Positions 33,069 through 43,183 are shown, counted from the stretch's first letter. The stretch: DNA of 64,000 nucleotides from Croceivirga thetidis (GCF_012272815.1 NZ_JAAWWL010000001.1:894154-958153), one strand, 5' to 3'. Numbers and translations are program-made. Notes: generated by a model not told the origin, from the sequence alone.

Positions 33069-35402
33069 CTAAAAATCAAGTTCTTCTAAATCGTCTTCGA
33101 CATCAACTTCCTTTTTCTGTTTCTCAACAACTTTTGTGCAGTCAACATTTATTGACAGGTCTTCAGGTTCTTCGAAAGCATCAGTAGAAATTGAAAGTTC
33201 TTCATTGGCATAATTGGCTTTCATATAAAGTGCCCATATAGGAAGTGCCATTGTGGCGCCTTGACCATAATTCAAGGTTTTAAAATGGGTAGCACGTTCC
33301 TCTCCTCCTACCCAAACTCCAGTAACCAAATTGGGCACCATGCCCATGAACCAACCATCACTTTGATTTTGGGTGGTTCCGGTTTTACCTGCAATCGGGT
33401 TCGTAAATTGATATGGATAACCGGTTACAACCTCTTCGTAGACATGGTTTTTGCCTGCCCAGGCATGCCTGAGACGAGTACCTGAACCTGCCTCAGTAAC
33501 ACCCTGCATGAGATTGACCATGGTATACGCTACATCTTTACTTAACACATCCCTGGTTTTTGGGACATATTCGTATAAAACTGCACCGTTTCTATCTTCA
33601 ATACGGGTAATCAGTACAGGCTCAACATAAACGCCTTGATTAGCAAATGTGCCATAAGCTCCGACCATTTCAAACACATTCATATCTGGGGTTCCCAATG
33701 CAATTGAAGGCACTTCCAACATTTCTCTGCTTAAGCCCATGTTTTTAGCGATGTCAACTACCGATCCAGGCCCCACTTGATCTATCAATTGAGCCGTTAT
33801 CGTATTAACGGAATTAGCAAGGGCATTTTTGAGGGTTTTCTTCTCTAAAGAGTATTTGCCATCTGAGTTTTTAGGACACCAAATATCCACATTACCATGT
33901 TTGCCAGCTTCTATACAATACTGTGTGTCAGGTAACGAATCACAAGGAGAGTATCGTAATTGATCAATTGCTGCCGCATATACAAAAGGTTTGAACGTAG
34001 AACCTGCTTGTCTCGCTCCTTGAATAACATTATCGTATTGGAAATGTTTATAATCCACACCGCCTACCCAGGCTTTTACATGGCCGGTTTGGGGCTCCAT
34101 TGACATCATTGCTGTTCTGAGGAATGTTTTATAATACTTGATGGAATCTATAGGTGTCATGATTGTATCTTTCTCATACGAATCACTATTCCAATCAAAA
34201 ACCTTCATTTCTGTTTCTTTTCTGAACGATGCACGAATTTCGTTTTCGGAAATCCCTCGTCTATCCATTGATCGCCATCTTTCTGAGGTTTTCATCGCCC
34301 TTTCAATAATATTTTCTATCTGAAAATCTTCCAAATCAAGAAATGGCGTGGTTGGGTTTCTTTCGGGGGTGTTTTGAACAAAAAATTCGGCTTGCAACCT
34401 TTTCATATGTTCTACCACAGCTTCTTCAGCATTTTTTTGCATTCTAGAATCAATGGTGGTGTAAATTTTCAAACCATCTAGATAAATGTTGTATTCAGAA
34501 CCATCCGGCTTGGGGTTGTTTTTAACCCAATTTCTTAGCCAAAAACGTTGCATATACATCCTAAAATAGGTTGCTAACCCTTCATTATGGGATTCAGGGT
34601 TAAAATTGATTTTTAACGGTAATTCTTGAAGGGAGTCTTTGATTTTCTTATCGAGATAACCATATTTTGACATCTGTGCCAATACTACGTTTCTTCGATT
34701 TCTGGTCCCCTCTGGGTTTCTATGGGGTCGTGGATTATAAAGAGATGAGTTTTTAAACATCCCCACGAGCATGGCACCCTCTTCTACCCGTAAGTCTTGT
34801 GGTTCTTTTCCAAAATATATTCGAGCAGCCGAACGTATACCATCAGCATTATTTCCAAAATCATAGATATTAAAGTACATGGCTATGATTTCCTCTTTGG
34901 TATAATTACGCTCCAACCGTGTGGCTATAACCCATTCTTTTATTTTTTGGGTCAATCTTCCTACCAAATCCCTGCGCTTGAGTCCAACAAAAAGTTGTCT
35001 TGCCAACTGTTGGGATATGGTACTGGCACCACCTTTTTTCCCTAAAAATGCAAATGCCCTAATTGTACCTCGAGCATCAATGCCTGCGTGGTCTTCAAAA
35101 CGAGCATCTTCCGTGGCAATTAATGCATTTACTACATGTTCTGGAATGGCATCATAGGAAACATCAGTTCTATTGTCTTCCAAAAATATCTTACCTAGTG
35201 TCTCACCATCTGAAGATATAAATTCAGTAGCCAGTTTTGTTTGGGGGTTTTCCAATATTTCAAAAGTGGGCAGTTTCCCAAAAACACCCCAAGAGGCCAA
35301 TAAAAAGACAAGCACCATTAACAATATTCCAGATCCAAAGAGAATCCAGAACCATTTGATGTATTTTAAAAACCCCTTTGCCTGATTTAACAACGCCTTC
35401 AT
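33069..35402 (-). CDS. Class A penicillin-binding protein 1A (glycosyltransferase/transpeptidase)
   Basis: A 777-residue bifunctional peptidoglycan synthase. One N-terminal membrane segment lies at about 17-38. The GT51 domain contains the catalytic Glu in [14 protein letters not shown] and [15 protein letters not shown]. The transpeptidase domain shows [11 protein letters not shown] (active-site Ser), SVNTI (SxN) and GKTGTTQN (KTG). It polymerises glycan and cross-links peptides at the outer face of the inner membrane. Start ATG 35402 lies one base after the gldH stop. The last 40 residues are acidic. Confidence 0.95.
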   Translation of the reverse strand: MKALLNQAKGFLKYIKWFWILFGSGILLMVLVFLLASWGVFGKLPTFEILENPQTKLATEFISSDGETLGKIFLEDNRTDVSYDAIPEHVVNALIATEDARFEDHAGIDARGTIRAFAFLGKKGGASTISQQLARQLFVGLKRRDLVGRLTQKIKEWVIATRLERNYTKEEIIAMYFNIYDFGNNADGIRSAARIYFGKEPQDLRVEEGAMLVGMFKNSSLYNPRPHRNPEGTRNRRNVVLAQMSKYGYLDKKIKDSLQELPLKINFNPESHNEGLATYFRMYMQRFWLRNWVKNNPKPDGSEYNIYLDGLKIYTTIDSRMQKNAEEAVVEHMKRLQAEFFVQNTPERNPTTPFLDLEDFQIENIIERAMKTSERWRSMDRRGISENEIRASFRKETEMKVFDWNSDSYEKDTIMTPIDSIKYYKTFLRTAMMSMEPQTGHVKAWVGGVDYKHFQYDNVIQGARQAGSTFKPFVYAAAIDQLRYSPCDSLPDTQYCIEAGKHGNVDIWCPKNSDGKYSLEKKTLKNALANSVNTITAQLIDQVGPGSVVDIAKNMGLSREMLEVPSIALGTPDMNVFEMVGAYGTFANQGVYVEPVLITRIEDRNGAVLYEYVPKTRDVLSKDVAYTMVNLMQGVTEAGSGTRLRHAWAGKNHVYEEVVTGYPYQFTNPIAGKTGTTQNQSDGWFMGMVPNLVTGVWVGGEERATHFKTLNYGQGATMALPIWALYMKANYANEELSISTDAFEEPEDLSINVDCTKVVEKQKKEVDVEDDLEELDF

Positions 35403-35403
35403 A

Positions 35404-35892
35404 CTACTGTGTTACTTTTTGTATTTCCAATCCAAAATCTGTGATTCCATTAAGGGCTGCTAAACCTTCGGCCTCTCCATTTTTGCGCATTGCTTGTCGA
35501 ACCCGAAGTTTGTAATTACCCGAATCTTTGAATTGAAAAGATTCTTTATACCAGAGTTTACTCTCTTTTACACTCCCCATACCAACGCCTAACCATTCTC
35601 CGGTAGGTTCGGCCATTTGGTACTCAAGGGTATCAATCAAAACTTGGCCGCTTGGTGAATCAAGATAGGTGATAAGGAATAGATTGCTAAAAGGATATCC
35701 CTCATCATTTCTTACGTTCAAAAAGAGGTTATAGTTGTCGGCAGGGTCAAATTTTGGCATATCAAAAGACAAGGTATCATTAGCGGCCCATGAACCATTA
35801 GCTAGATTTTGATACTCATGAAACACCTTTCCTTCTTCTGAACAAGAAACCAACATAACGAGTAAAAATCCAAAAAATAATTTCTTAAGCAT
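35404..35892 (-). CDS. gldH: Gliding motility lipoprotein GldH
   Basis: A 162-residue lipoprotein with signal MLKKLFFGFLLVMLVSC (lipobox Cys17). The sequence HEYQNLANGSWAANDTLSFDM and the Asp-rich, beta-rich body match GldH, needed for gliding and stability of the type IX system in Flavobacterium johnsoniae. It overlaps ricT by 8 bp and PBP1A by none. This order (ricT-gldH-PBP1A) is known to me from other Flavobacteriia. Confidence 0.92.
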   Translation of the reverse strand: MLKKLFFGFLLVMLVSCSEEGKVFHEYQNLANGSWAANDTLSFDMPKFDPADNYNLFLNVRNDEGYPFSNLFLITYLDSPSGQVLIDTLEYQMAEPTGEWLGVGMGSVKESKLWYKESFQFKDSGNYKLRVRQAMRKNGEAEGLAALNGITDFGLEIQKVTQ

Positions 35893-37057
35893 TGTTGGAT
35901 TTCTTTTTATTACGGTGTTTACGGTTCTTCGATTTCCCTTTTCGAGCCTTGCTTCTTTTCGGCCTATCGAAACGATTTAGGCTATCTTGCCCAACCACAT
36001 TTTCAAACAATAAGGCGTCGTCATTTTCTTTCTCGTTCTCACTTGCATATTCTTCCAAACTGGTAATTTTTTTTCCAGATTTGTTAATCGCTAGTATTTC
36101 TTGAACTTGTTCTTTTTTCAATGCATACCAATTCGCAACATCACCTTTGTACGAATACCATAGCGTCTCTTTGAAAATATCGGCTTTTTGGCAAAAGGCG
36201 ACACCTTTTTCGGTTGCTAATTTTGCATCTTGTGAAGGAAAATCTTTCAATGCCTCCAAATACGTATCCAACTCGTAATTCAGACAACACTTTAACTTGC
36301 CGCACTGACCTGCCAATTTTTGTGGGTTCAGAGCAAGTTGTTGGTAACGTGCAGAGGCCGTACTGACCGAACGAAAATCAGTCAACCAAGTAGAACAACA
36401 GAGTTCCCTGCCACAAGATCCAATACCTCCTAAGCGTTGCGCTTCTTGGCGATACCCAATTTGACGCATTTCAATACGAATGCCAAAGGCCTTGGCCATG
36501 TCTTTAATTAATTGCCGGAAATCAACCCGATCTTCAGCCGTATAATAAAATGTTGCTTTGGAACCATCACCTTGAAACTCAACGTCGCTCAGTTTCATTT
36601 GTAGATTCAACGAGATTGCGATTTCTCTAGCCCTTTTTTGGATGTCTTCTTCGCGGGACCTACTTTTTTGCCAAATATCAATGTCTCTCTGGGAGGCTTT
36701 ACGGTAAATTTTAGGAAGATTTTCATCTTCGGGATTTACTTTTTTCTTCCGCATTTGGACCTTAACCAGTTCTCCGGTCAATGTTACAATGCCAACATCA
36801 TGTCCAGATTTGGCTTGTGTCGCTACAACATCACCAATGGTTGGGGGCTTACCTTCGGTTATTCTATAAAATTCTTTTCGACTGTTTTTGAAACGGACCT
36901 CAACACAGTTAAAAGGTTTCTGTCCGTTTGGGGGAGCCATATTGGAAAGCCAATTGAAAACGGTAAGCTTGTTACAACCATCAGAGCCACAAGTTCCATT
37001 GTTCTTGCAGCCACGCGGTTGTCCATCCTTACCGGTTGAACAACTGCCACATGCCAT
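35885..37057 (-). CDS. ricT: PSP1-domain protein RicT (YaaT-like)
   Basis: A 390-residue protein with the PSP1 domain. The N-terminus has a cysteine cluster (MACGSCSTGKDGQPRGC, then TCGSDGC), and further cysteines occur in GIGSCGRELCCSTWL and CGKLKCCLNYELD; these fit the Fe-S binding regions of YaaT. In Bacillus, RicT with RicA and RicF controls RNA processing and development. The C-terminus is Lys/Arg-rich, typical of RNA-binding tails. ATG 37057 is chosen; an earlier in-frame start adds a non-family extension. No RicA or RicF is nearby. Confidence 0.85.
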   Translation of the reverse strand: MACGSCSTGKDGQPRGCKNNGTCGSDGCNKLTVFNWLSNMAPPNGQKPFNCVEVRFKNSRKEFYRITEGKPPTIGDVVATQAKSGHDVGIVTLTGELVKVQMRKKKVNPEDENLPKIYRKASQRDIDIWQKSRSREEDIQKRAREIAISLNLQMKLSDVEFQGDGSKATFYYTAEDRVDFRQLIKDMAKAFGIRIEMRQIGYRQEAQRLGGIGSCGRELCCSTWLTDFRSVSTASARYQQLALNPQKLAGQCGKLKCCLNYELDTYLEALKDFPSQDAKLATEKGVAFCQKADIFKETLWYSYKGDVANWYALKKEQVQEILAINKSGKKITSLEEYASENEKENDDALLFENVVGQDSLNRFDRPKRSKARKGKSKNRKHRNKKKSNNA

Positions 37058-37155
37058 ATTGTATATCTTTGATTGGTCCGAAATCAACAATGGGACCAAC
37101 TGGGTTCATAAAAATCGTTCAGTAAATATACCACAAATTATACCGAAGATTTTTG

Positions 37156-38187
37156 CTATTTCTTGAATTTAAGAACTTCTGAACGCCCTTTTTTAAAGAT
37201 TTTATTACTGGCGTGTTTTCCTTTCCGAAGTCTTTTTTGTTCATCGAAAGGAAGCGCTTTGACCTCTTTGCATTCATCAGAACAACAGTTGTCCATGGCA
37301 GCTGCACATTCTTCACATTGGATGAATAATAAATGACAGGCTTCATTGGCACAATTAACATGGGTGTCGCAAGGCTTGCCACATTGATGGCAGTTTGCGA
37401 TTACATCTTCCGAAATACGTTCGCCCCTTCTGTGATCGAATACAAAGTTCTTTCCCAAAAACTTGTTCTCAAGTTCTTTTTCCCGAACCTGTCTGGTATA
37501 CTCTATAATACCCCCTTCTAATTGATATACCTGCTTGAACCCTTTGTGTTTATAATATGCACTGGCTTTTTCACAACGTATTCCTCCTGTACAGTACATC
37601 ACCAATTTTTTGTCTTCCTTATGTTGAGAGAGATCAGCTTCTATTATGTCGAGGGAGTCCCTAAAAGTATCAACATCAGGTGTAACGGCATTTTTGAAAT
37701 GACCAATCTCGCTTTCATAGTGATTTCGCATATCGACGACAACCGCGTTCGGGTCTTCAATAAGTTCATTGAACTTTTCGGCCCCAACATGAATCCCTTT
37801 ATTGGTGACATCAAAGGTGCTATCGTTCAGCCCATCAGCAACAATTTTTTCCCTGACTTTCACCTTCAATTTTAAGAAAGATTTATTGTCTTGTTCAATG
37901 GCAATATTTAATCGAACATTTTCTAAAAAGGAAATACTATCTAGATGTTCCTTAAATGAATTAAAGTTTTCAGCGGGTACCGATAATTGGGCATTTATAC
38001 CTTCTTTGGCTACATAGATTCGGCCAAGTACCTCAAGGGCATCCCAGGCCAAGAACATATGATTTCTAAAAATAGAGGTGTTTTTTATGTGCGCGTACTG
38101 ATAGAAAGAGATGGTCAGTCGGTCTTTGCCGGCTTCCTCAATTAACTTTTCTCTTTCCTTCGCACTCAAAGTATTGTACAGTTGCAT
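37156..38187 (-). CDS. trhO: tRNA uridine 5-hydroxylase TrhO (rhodanese domain)
   Basis: A 343-residue protein of the YceA/TrhO family, which makes 5-hydroxyuridine at the wobble position of tRNA with oxygen. The N-terminal domain carries FYQYAHIKNTSIFRNHM, the middle is a rhodanese domain with NHYESEIGHF and the active loop LVMYCTGGIRCEKASAYY, and the C-terminus has a Cys-rich segment (CHQCGKPCDTHVNCANEAC) that could bind zinc. Start ATG 38187 (MQLYNTLSAKERE) is chosen; the frame continues 25 codons upstream over a terminator. Confidence 0.94.
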   Translation of the reverse strand: MQLYNTLSAKEREKLIEEAGKDRLTISFYQYAHIKNTSIFRNHMFLAWDALEVLGRIYVAKEGINAQLSVPAENFNSFKEHLDSISFLENVRLNIAIEQDNKSFLKLKVKVREKIVADGLNDSTFDVTNKGIHVGAEKFNELIEDPNAVVVDMRNHYESEIGHFKNAVTPDVDTFRDSLDIIEADLSQHKEDKKLVMYCTGGIRCEKASAYYKHKGFKQVYQLEGGIIEYTRQVREKELENKFLGKNFVFDHRRGERISEDVIANCHQCGKPCDTHVNCANEACHLLFIQCEECAAAMDNCCSDECKEVKALPFDEQKRLRKGKHASNKIFKKGRSEVLKFKK

Positions 38188-38230
38188 GCTATACCAATGT
38201 TTAAGTTGAAGAATTCTCTGCAAAAATAAA

Positions 38231-38257
38231 AAAGGCATCCTACAATAAGGATGCCTA
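38231..38257 (-). terminator. Terminator upstream of trhO
   Basis: AGGCATCCT-N6-AGGATGCCT is a 9-bp stem followed on the minus strand by a T-rich tract. It precedes trhO by about 45 nt. A frame of 24-26 codons (MTNSNYC... start, 38334-38260) ends just before it. It could be an attenuator or the end of a small transcript. Confidence 0.6.
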
Positions 38258-38417
38258 ATCACAAACTTTCTTTTTCATAGACTGAATAGTTGTGATATAA
38301 ACAGAATTGGGGACAGTAATTTGAATTAGTCATTAGCATAGATACTGAGCTAACAAAAAGGTTGCGTTGCAAAACTTAAAATATAAAAGAAGTGGTATTT
38401 TAGTCCTTTAAATTTTT

Positions 38418-39431
38418 ATGGAAATGAGCAAAGAAAAAGATGCCAAATTAAAAGCGCTAAAGCTGACCCTGGATAAACTGGACAAGACCTATGGAAAAGG
38501 TGCGGTCATGAAAATGGGTGACAGTAATGTTGAAGATGTTGAAGTAATATCTTCAGGTTCCCTAGGGCTGGATTTGGCATTGGGTGTAGGCGGTTTTCCG
38601 AGAGGTAGGGTTATTGAGATATATGGTCCTGAATCATCAGGTAAAACCACACTTACATTACATGCAATGGCCGAAGCACAAAAAGCAGGAGGTATTGCGG
38701 CATTTATTGACGCAGAACATGCATTTGACAGGTTTTATGCACAAAAATTAGGTGTTGATATCGATGACCTTATTATTTCTCAACCGGACCACGGTGAACA
38801 AGCATTGGAAATAGCAGATAATTTAATTCGCTCTGGTGCCATTGATATCGTCATTATTGATTCTGTTGCCGCTTTGACCCCAAAAAGCGAAATTGAAGGT
38901 GAGATGGGCGATTCAAAAATGGGACTACACGCTCGATTGATGTCACAAGCCCTACGAAAGTTAACCTCTACGATAAGCAAGACCAACTGTACCGTAATTT
39001 TCATCAACCAATTGCGTGAAAAAATCGGCGTTATGTTCGGTAATCCTGAGACAACAACTGGAGGTAATGCATTGAAGTTTTATGCTTCAGTACGCCTTGA
39101 TATCAGAAGGTCTTCTCAAATAAAAAATACCGATGGTGAAGTCATGGGTAATAAGACCCGAGTTAAGGTTGTGAAAAACAAAGTTGCACCTCCTTTTCGG
39201 ACGGCTGAATTTGACATCATGTATGGTGAAGGTATTTCGAAAGTTGGTGAGATATTGGATATGGGAGTATCCTATGAAATCATCAAAAAAAGTGGGTCAT
39301 GGTTCAGTTATGGTGACTCAAAACTTGGTCAGGGAAGAGACGCCGTTAAGACTTTATTAGAGGACAATCCAGAACTCGCTGAAGAGGTTGAAGGTAAAAT
39401 CAAAGAAGCAATTGCAGCGCTTTCCAAATAA
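38418..39431 (+). CDS. recA: Recombinase RecA
   Basis: A 337-residue RecA, which forms filaments on single-stranded DNA for recombination and SOS signalling. The Walker A motif GPESSGKTT is at residues 70-78. [22 protein letters not shown] and the loop L2 segment [26 protein letters not shown] are diagnostic. Two ATG codons lie six bases apart (38418, 38424). I see no clear SOS box. A weak hairpin AAAGAAC-N8-GTTCTTT follows at 39464-39485. Confidence 0.98.
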   Translation: MEMSKEKDAKLKALKLTLDKLDKTYGKGAVMKMGDSNVEDVEVISSGSLGLDLALGVGGFPRGRVIEIYGPESSGKTTLTLHAMAEAQKAGGIAAFIDAEHAFDRFYAQKLGVDIDDLIISQPDHGEQALEIADNLIRSGAIDIVIIDSVAALTPKSEIEGEMGDSKMGLHARLMSQALRKLTSTISKTNCTVIFINQLREKIGVMFGNPETTTGGNALKFYASVRLDIRRSSQIKNTDGEVMGNKTRVKVVKNKVAPPFRTAEFDIMYGEGISKVGEILDMGVSYEIIKKSGSWFSYGDSKLGQGRDAVKTLLEDNPELAEEVEGKIKEAIAALSK

Positions 39432-39518
39432 CTTAGAATTTTAAAAGAAATTCCAGATAATAAAAAGAACGCAACCAAGTTCTTTAAAAAGCATCTTTAA
39501 CCAAGAAAAAAGCAGTAA

Positions 39519-39950
39519 ATGCGAAGGATTAGTAAGTTTTTGGTTGCGTTTTCTTTGGTTCTATTTCTCTTTGGATGTGAATTGGATTCAGGCGAAAATT
39601 TCTACTTCATTAACTTAGAAGTGGTAAGTGCTGATTTTCCAGAAAACTTCATCATGGGCCAGACCCATTCAATTGCGGTGAGTTATAGACGCCCGGATGA
39701 TTGTACCTTCTTTGAAGGTTTTGATGTGCTCTCCCCCGATGATAGCACGCGAAATGTTGTTGCCATTGGTACCGTTTTCACAAATGACGATTGCAACAGC
39801 ACAAATGATTTGGTTGAGGCTACGCTTTACTTTACCGTATTGAATAGCGAATCCTATCTTTTTCGGTTCTATAGTGGAAGGGATAATACCCAACAACCAA
39901 TTTATGTTGAATATGAAATAGAAGTAGTAGACGATACAACCAACCAATAA
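39519..39950 (+). CDS. Hypothetical lipoprotein
   Basis: A 143-residue lipoprotein. The signal MRRISKFLVAFSLVLFLFGC ends in a lipobox Cys (residue 20). The body is beta-rich with two further cysteines (DDCTFFEG, NDDCNST) that could form a disulfide. No family is recognised; the pattern recalls a small Ig-like domain. It precedes the sigma-factor gene by 27 bp in the same direction and may be its co-regulated target. Confidence 0.7.
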   Translation: MRRISKFLVAFSLVLFLFGCELDSGENFYFINLEVVSADFPENFIMGQTHSIAVSYRRPDDCTFFEGFDVLSPDDSTRNVVAIGTVFTNDDCNSTNDLVEATLYFTVLNSESYLFRFYSGRDNTQQPIYVEYEIEVVDDTTNQ

Positions 39951-39977
39951 GCAAGCAAAAACCTGCGTAAACCCCAT

Positions 39978-40508
39978 ATGAGTATTGAAGAGCTCATAGT
40001 TAACTGTAAAAAAGGTCAAAGAATGGCCCAAGAAGAACTGTACCGAAAATATTCGGGTATTTTGTATGGCATATGCCTAAAGTACTCCAAGAACAAAACT
40101 GAGGCTGAGGATAATCTTCACGACAGCTTCATGACCATATATGATAAAATCGGGCAGTTCAACCACAAGGGTTCTTTTGAAGGTTGGATGAAGCGCATTA
40201 CGGTGAACACCATAATGCAGAAATACAGAAAAGAGAGACATCTGAAAGTTGTCTCTGAAAATATTGGCGACGAAGCTGATTTAGAAGTGGACCACAGTAA
40301 TATCAGCTTATCAACGCTTTTGAATTACATTCAAGAGTTACCCAATAAATACCGGCTCACCTTTAATCTCTATGTTCTTGATGGGTACACCCACAAGGAA
40401 ATAGGGGAAATGTTGGGCACCTCAACAGGTACATCAAAATCAAACTTGGCAAGAGCTAGAATGATTTTGAAAGAAAAATTGGAAAAGGAAAATATAAACA
40501 TTGCTTAA
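39978..40508 (+). CDS. ECF-type RNA polymerase sigma factor
   Basis: A 176-residue sigma-70 family protein of the ECF group. Region 2 is seen in AQEELYRKYSGILYGICLKYSKNKTEAEDNLHDSFMTIYDKIGQF, and region 4 in LPNKYRLTFNLYVLDGYTHKEIGEMLGTSTGTSKSNLARAR (helix-turn-helix). It is followed by, and slightly overlaps, a protein likely to be its anti-sigma partner. The pair would sense an envelope signal. Confidence 0.93.
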   Translation: MSIEELIVNCKKGQRMAQEELYRKYSGILYGICLKYSKNKTEAEDNLHDSFMTIYDKIGQFNHKGSFEGWMKRITVNTIMQKYRKERHLKVVSENIGDEADLEVDHSNISLSTLLNYIQELPNKYRLTFNLYVLDGYTHKEIGEMLGTSTGTSKSNLARARMILKEKLEKENINIA

Positions 40509-40518
40509 TTGCATTGAA

Positions 40519-41991
40519 ATGGATCAAAACAACTTAGACAAATTGTTTCAAAAAAAGCTCGAGGACTTTTCCCCTACCCCTGATGAACAGGTATGGGGCA
40601 GAATCGAAGCTTCTCTGAACAAAAAGCAAAAGAAACGGGTAATCCCCATTTGGTGGGGCGTCGGTACTGCTGCGGCCATTTTGATTTTTGCCGTATTGCT
40701 TTTCAATCCTTTTGAAGTAGATGAAAACTTAAATCAAAATCCGGTCACCAACACAGAGGTCAATTCCCAAAAGCAAGAGGATGAAGTAGAATTACCTACA
40801 AATGAAGTGAATCCTGCTTCTGTGAATGACATATCCGATGAGTTGGTAGAAACCGAAAAAGATTCTCAGATTGAAGAATCGACTAAGGATTCTGAAAATC
40901 AAAACACACCTTTAGCACCGAGTAATCAATTTTTGACCACTAACAAAAATGATGGACTAGCAAGTTCAGAAGTAGGTGCAGAACAGCAGGTTGAAGAACG
41001 TCAAAAAGAGCAAGGGAAAAAGGAACATTCACCTGAATTGAACTTTGAGAAACCTACAGACGATTTAATGTCAGACAATGCCGTTGCCGTTCAAGAAAAC
41101 CAAAAGCAACAAGCAAAATTCCAAGAAAGTAAAACGGAAGAGGCCATTACTGATTCTGATGAAAAATCAGAAAAAAAATCAATTTATGAAGCGATTGAGG
41201 AGCAACTAAAGAACAGTGACGAGACTGAAGTAGCAGAAATTATTCCTGGAAAATGGAGCATAAGTCCTTCTGTGGCGCCGGTTTATTTCAACGCTATCGG
41301 GCAAGGCTCACCAATTCATTCCAATTTCAGCGAAAATGGAAAGGCTGGTAAAGTGAATTTAAGCTATGGTGTTGCTGTTGGTTATGAAGTTGGGAAGCGC
41401 TTAAAGATTAGGTCTGGTGTTCATCGCGTAAATATGGGCTATGGCACAGAAGACATACAATTTTCATCATCTGTAGAAGGCTCAACGAATGCCATGATTG
41501 ATAATATCGATTACAACAGCACATCTAGATCATTGGTCGTACAAAGCAGAAAAAGTTCTGGAACCGAAAGTTTAAGTGATGGCCCAACAGCAAATGCGGA
41601 GTTAGCAGCAAATACCAATCCAGCCCTTAATGGTAGTATGGTACAGCAATTGGGTTATTTTGAAGTTCCTATGGAATTGAACTACGCCTTGGTTGACAAA
41701 AAGTTTGGTGTCAATTTAATTGGTGGTATCAGTTCACTTTTTTTGGTGGATAATTCCGTTTCACTTGAATCTCAAGACGGACTTATAACCGAAATGGGCG
41801 AAGCTAATAATGTGAATTCGGTCAATTTCAGTACGAATGTTGGGTTCGGACTTAATTATCAATTCACCGATAAAATTCAATTAAATGTTGAACCTATCTT
41901 TAAATATCAACTGAATACTTTTACAGAAAGTGCGGGTAATTTTAATCCTTATTCAGTAGGCGTTTACAGTGGGTTGAGTTTTAAATTTTAA
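40519..41991 (+). CDS. Anti-sigma-like protein fused to an outer-membrane barrel domain
   Basis: A 490-residue protein. The first 35 residues are soluble (NNLDKLFQKKLEDFSPTPDEQVW) and could bind the sigma factor. One membrane helix follows (VIPIWWGVGTAAAILIFAVLLF, about 37-58). Then comes a long Glu/Gln/Asn/Lys-rich disordered stretch (about 60-245), and last a beta-rich domain from GKWSISPSVAPVYFN to YSGLSFKF that looks like a porin-type barrel. The order would let one chain link cytoplasm, periplasm and outer membrane. Start ATG 40519 is chosen rather than a TTG in the sigma gene's stop region. Confidence 0.8.
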   Translation: MDQNNLDKLFQKKLEDFSPTPDEQVWGRIEASLNKKQKKRVIPIWWGVGTAAAILIFAVLLFNPFEVDENLNQNPVTNTEVNSQKQEDEVELPTNEVNPASVNDISDELVETEKDSQIEESTKDSENQNTPLAPSNQFLTTNKNDGLASSEVGAEQQVEERQKEQGKKEHSPELNFEKPTDDLMSDNAVAVQENQKQQAKFQESKTEEAITDSDEKSEKKSIYEAIEEQLKNSDETEVAEIIPGKWSISPSVAPVYFNAIGQGSPIHSNFSENGKAGKVNLSYGVAVGYEVGKRLKIRSGVHRVNMGYGTEDIQFSSSVEGSTNAMIDNIDYNSTSRSLVVQSRKSSGTESLSDGPTANAELAANTNPALNGSMVQQLGYFEVPMELNYALVDKKFGVNLIGGISSLFLVDNSVSLESQDGLITEMGEANNVNSVNFSTNVGFGLNYQFTDKIQLNVEPIFKYQLNTFTESAGNFNPYSVGVYSGLSFKF

Positions 41992-42027
41992 TGAAGTTGG
42001 TTAGGTTTTGCAACACTTGTTGCAACC

Positions 42028-42062
42028 AAAAAAAGCGTTCTTTAAACAGGAACGCTTTTTTT
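42028..42062. terminator. Bidirectional terminator shared by the barrel gene and the acyltransferase gene
   Basis: AAAAAAAGCGTTC-N9-GAACGCTTTTTTT has a 13-bp stem. It ends the plus-strand barrel gene. Part of its right arm also encodes the last codons of the minus-strand acyltransferase gene. Confidence 0.85.
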
Positions 42063-42791
42063 ATTCAATTCATTCAAAATGGTGTTTCGAGATTCATTGC
42101 GTAAAGTTCTAGTGTCTTCGAGCTCAAGTATACCCGTTTCAATCAATTGATGCACTTTTACCCTTAGCCTGCCGGGATATCCGCTAAAAAACTCCCATGG
42201 AAAATGCTCCTTACAATCGTAAAAAGTCATTGGCACTACTGGTATCTTATGTTCGATGGCCATTCTAAAGGCTCCGTCCTTAAAATGATCCAAGAGGATG
42301 TTTTTCTCAGGAACACCTCCCTCAGGAAAAATGCAAATACTTAATCCGTCATCCAGTCTTTTTCTAACACTTTTAAAAACCTCAGCCCTGCTTCGAGGAC
42401 TTTTCCTATCAACCAAAATGCAGACGCGCTTATAGAAGAATCCAAAAATCGGTAGCTTTTCCAATTCCTTTTTACCCACGAATACAAATGGATTTTTGCT
42501 GACATAAAGCATCAACATAATATCTATCATGCTCGTATGGTTTGAAATAAGCATGTAACTTTTATCACGATCTATTTTTTCAGCCCAAGTTATTTTGGGA
42601 ATTAGTCCCATACCAAACAAGATTGGCTTCGCCCAAAGATTACGGGCCATCCAAAAAAACTGTCGATACGTTTTAGGGTTGATTGTGGCTAAAAATAAGG
42701 GTAATGAAAATGTAATCATTGGTACAGCAACCAGGATAAAAAACCAGATTCTATACAGTGCGTGGCCAATGTTTTTAAGTACTTTCAACAC
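42042..42791 (-). CDS. 1-acyl-sn-glycerol-3-phosphate acyltransferase family protein (PlsC-like)
   Basis: A 249-residue membrane enzyme with an N-terminal hydrophobic segment (about 13-34). The catalytic NHTSMIDIMLML motif has HxxxxD, and FPEGGVPEKN is the second PlsC block. It would add an acyl chain to lysophosphatidate or a similar lysolipid. The final residues NKKSVPV are encoded within the terminator hairpin. It diverges from the GlsB-like gene. Confidence 0.9.
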   Translation of the reverse strand: MLKVLKNIGHALYRIWFFILVAVPMITFSLPLFLATINPKTYRQFFWMARNLWAKPILFGMGLIPKITWAEKIDRDKSYMLISNHTSMIDIMLMLYVSKNPFVFVGKKELEKLPIFGFFYKRVCILVDRKSPRSRAEVFKSVRKRLDDGLSICIFPEGGVPEKNILLDHFKDGAFRMAIEHKIPVVPMTFYDCKEHFPWEFFSGYPGRLRVKVHQLIETGILELEDTRTLRNESRNTILNELNKKSVPV

Positions 42792-42849
42792 CCGGCAAAA
42801 GTAGAATTTTTAGCTATCTTTAATCAGTAACCAATTTAAAACTAAAATT

Positions 42850-43095
42850 ATGGGAGGTTTAATTTATGCCTTACTTATTGGCGCTATTGCAGGTTGGCTA
42901 GCCGGTAAAATCATGAAAGGAGGAGGTTTTGGCGCCCTAATCAATATTATTTTAGGTATTGTAGGTGGCGCTGTTGGCAATTGGCTTTTTGGAGTACTCG
43001 GATTACATATTGGGTCGGGTATTGTTGGTGACCTGATTACAGGTGTCATTGGTGCCATTGTGGTGCTATTTGTTGCAGGACTATTTAAAAAATAG
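42850..43095 (+). CDS. GlsB/YeaQ/YmgE family stress-associated membrane protein
   Basis: An 81-residue protein with three hydrophobic stretches rich in Gly (GGLIYALLIGAIAGWLAGKIMKGGGFG, GIVGGAVGNWLFGVLG, ITGVIGAIVVLFVAG). These fit the transglycosylase-associated (GlsB/YeaQ) family; members rise under stress but their biochemical role is unclear. A terminator follows at 43118-43142. Confidence 0.92.
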   Translation: MGGLIYALLIGAIAGWLAGKIMKGGGFGALINIILGIVGGAVGNWLFGVLGLHIGSGIVGDLITGVIGAIVVLFVAGLFKK

Positions 43096-43117
43096 GTTCA
43101 TTTTAAAAAGTAAATCC

Positions 43118-43142
43118 AAAGCGGCCTCTGCCGCTTTTTTTA
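43118..43142 (+). terminator. Intrinsic terminator after the GlsB-like gene
   Basis: AAAGCGGC-N4-GCCGCTTT is an 8-bp stem followed by a T-run, 22 bp after the stop. Confidence 0.85.
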
Positions 43143-43183
43143 TTTTGAGGGGAATGGTACATTTACGACTTAATTTTTTTTGA

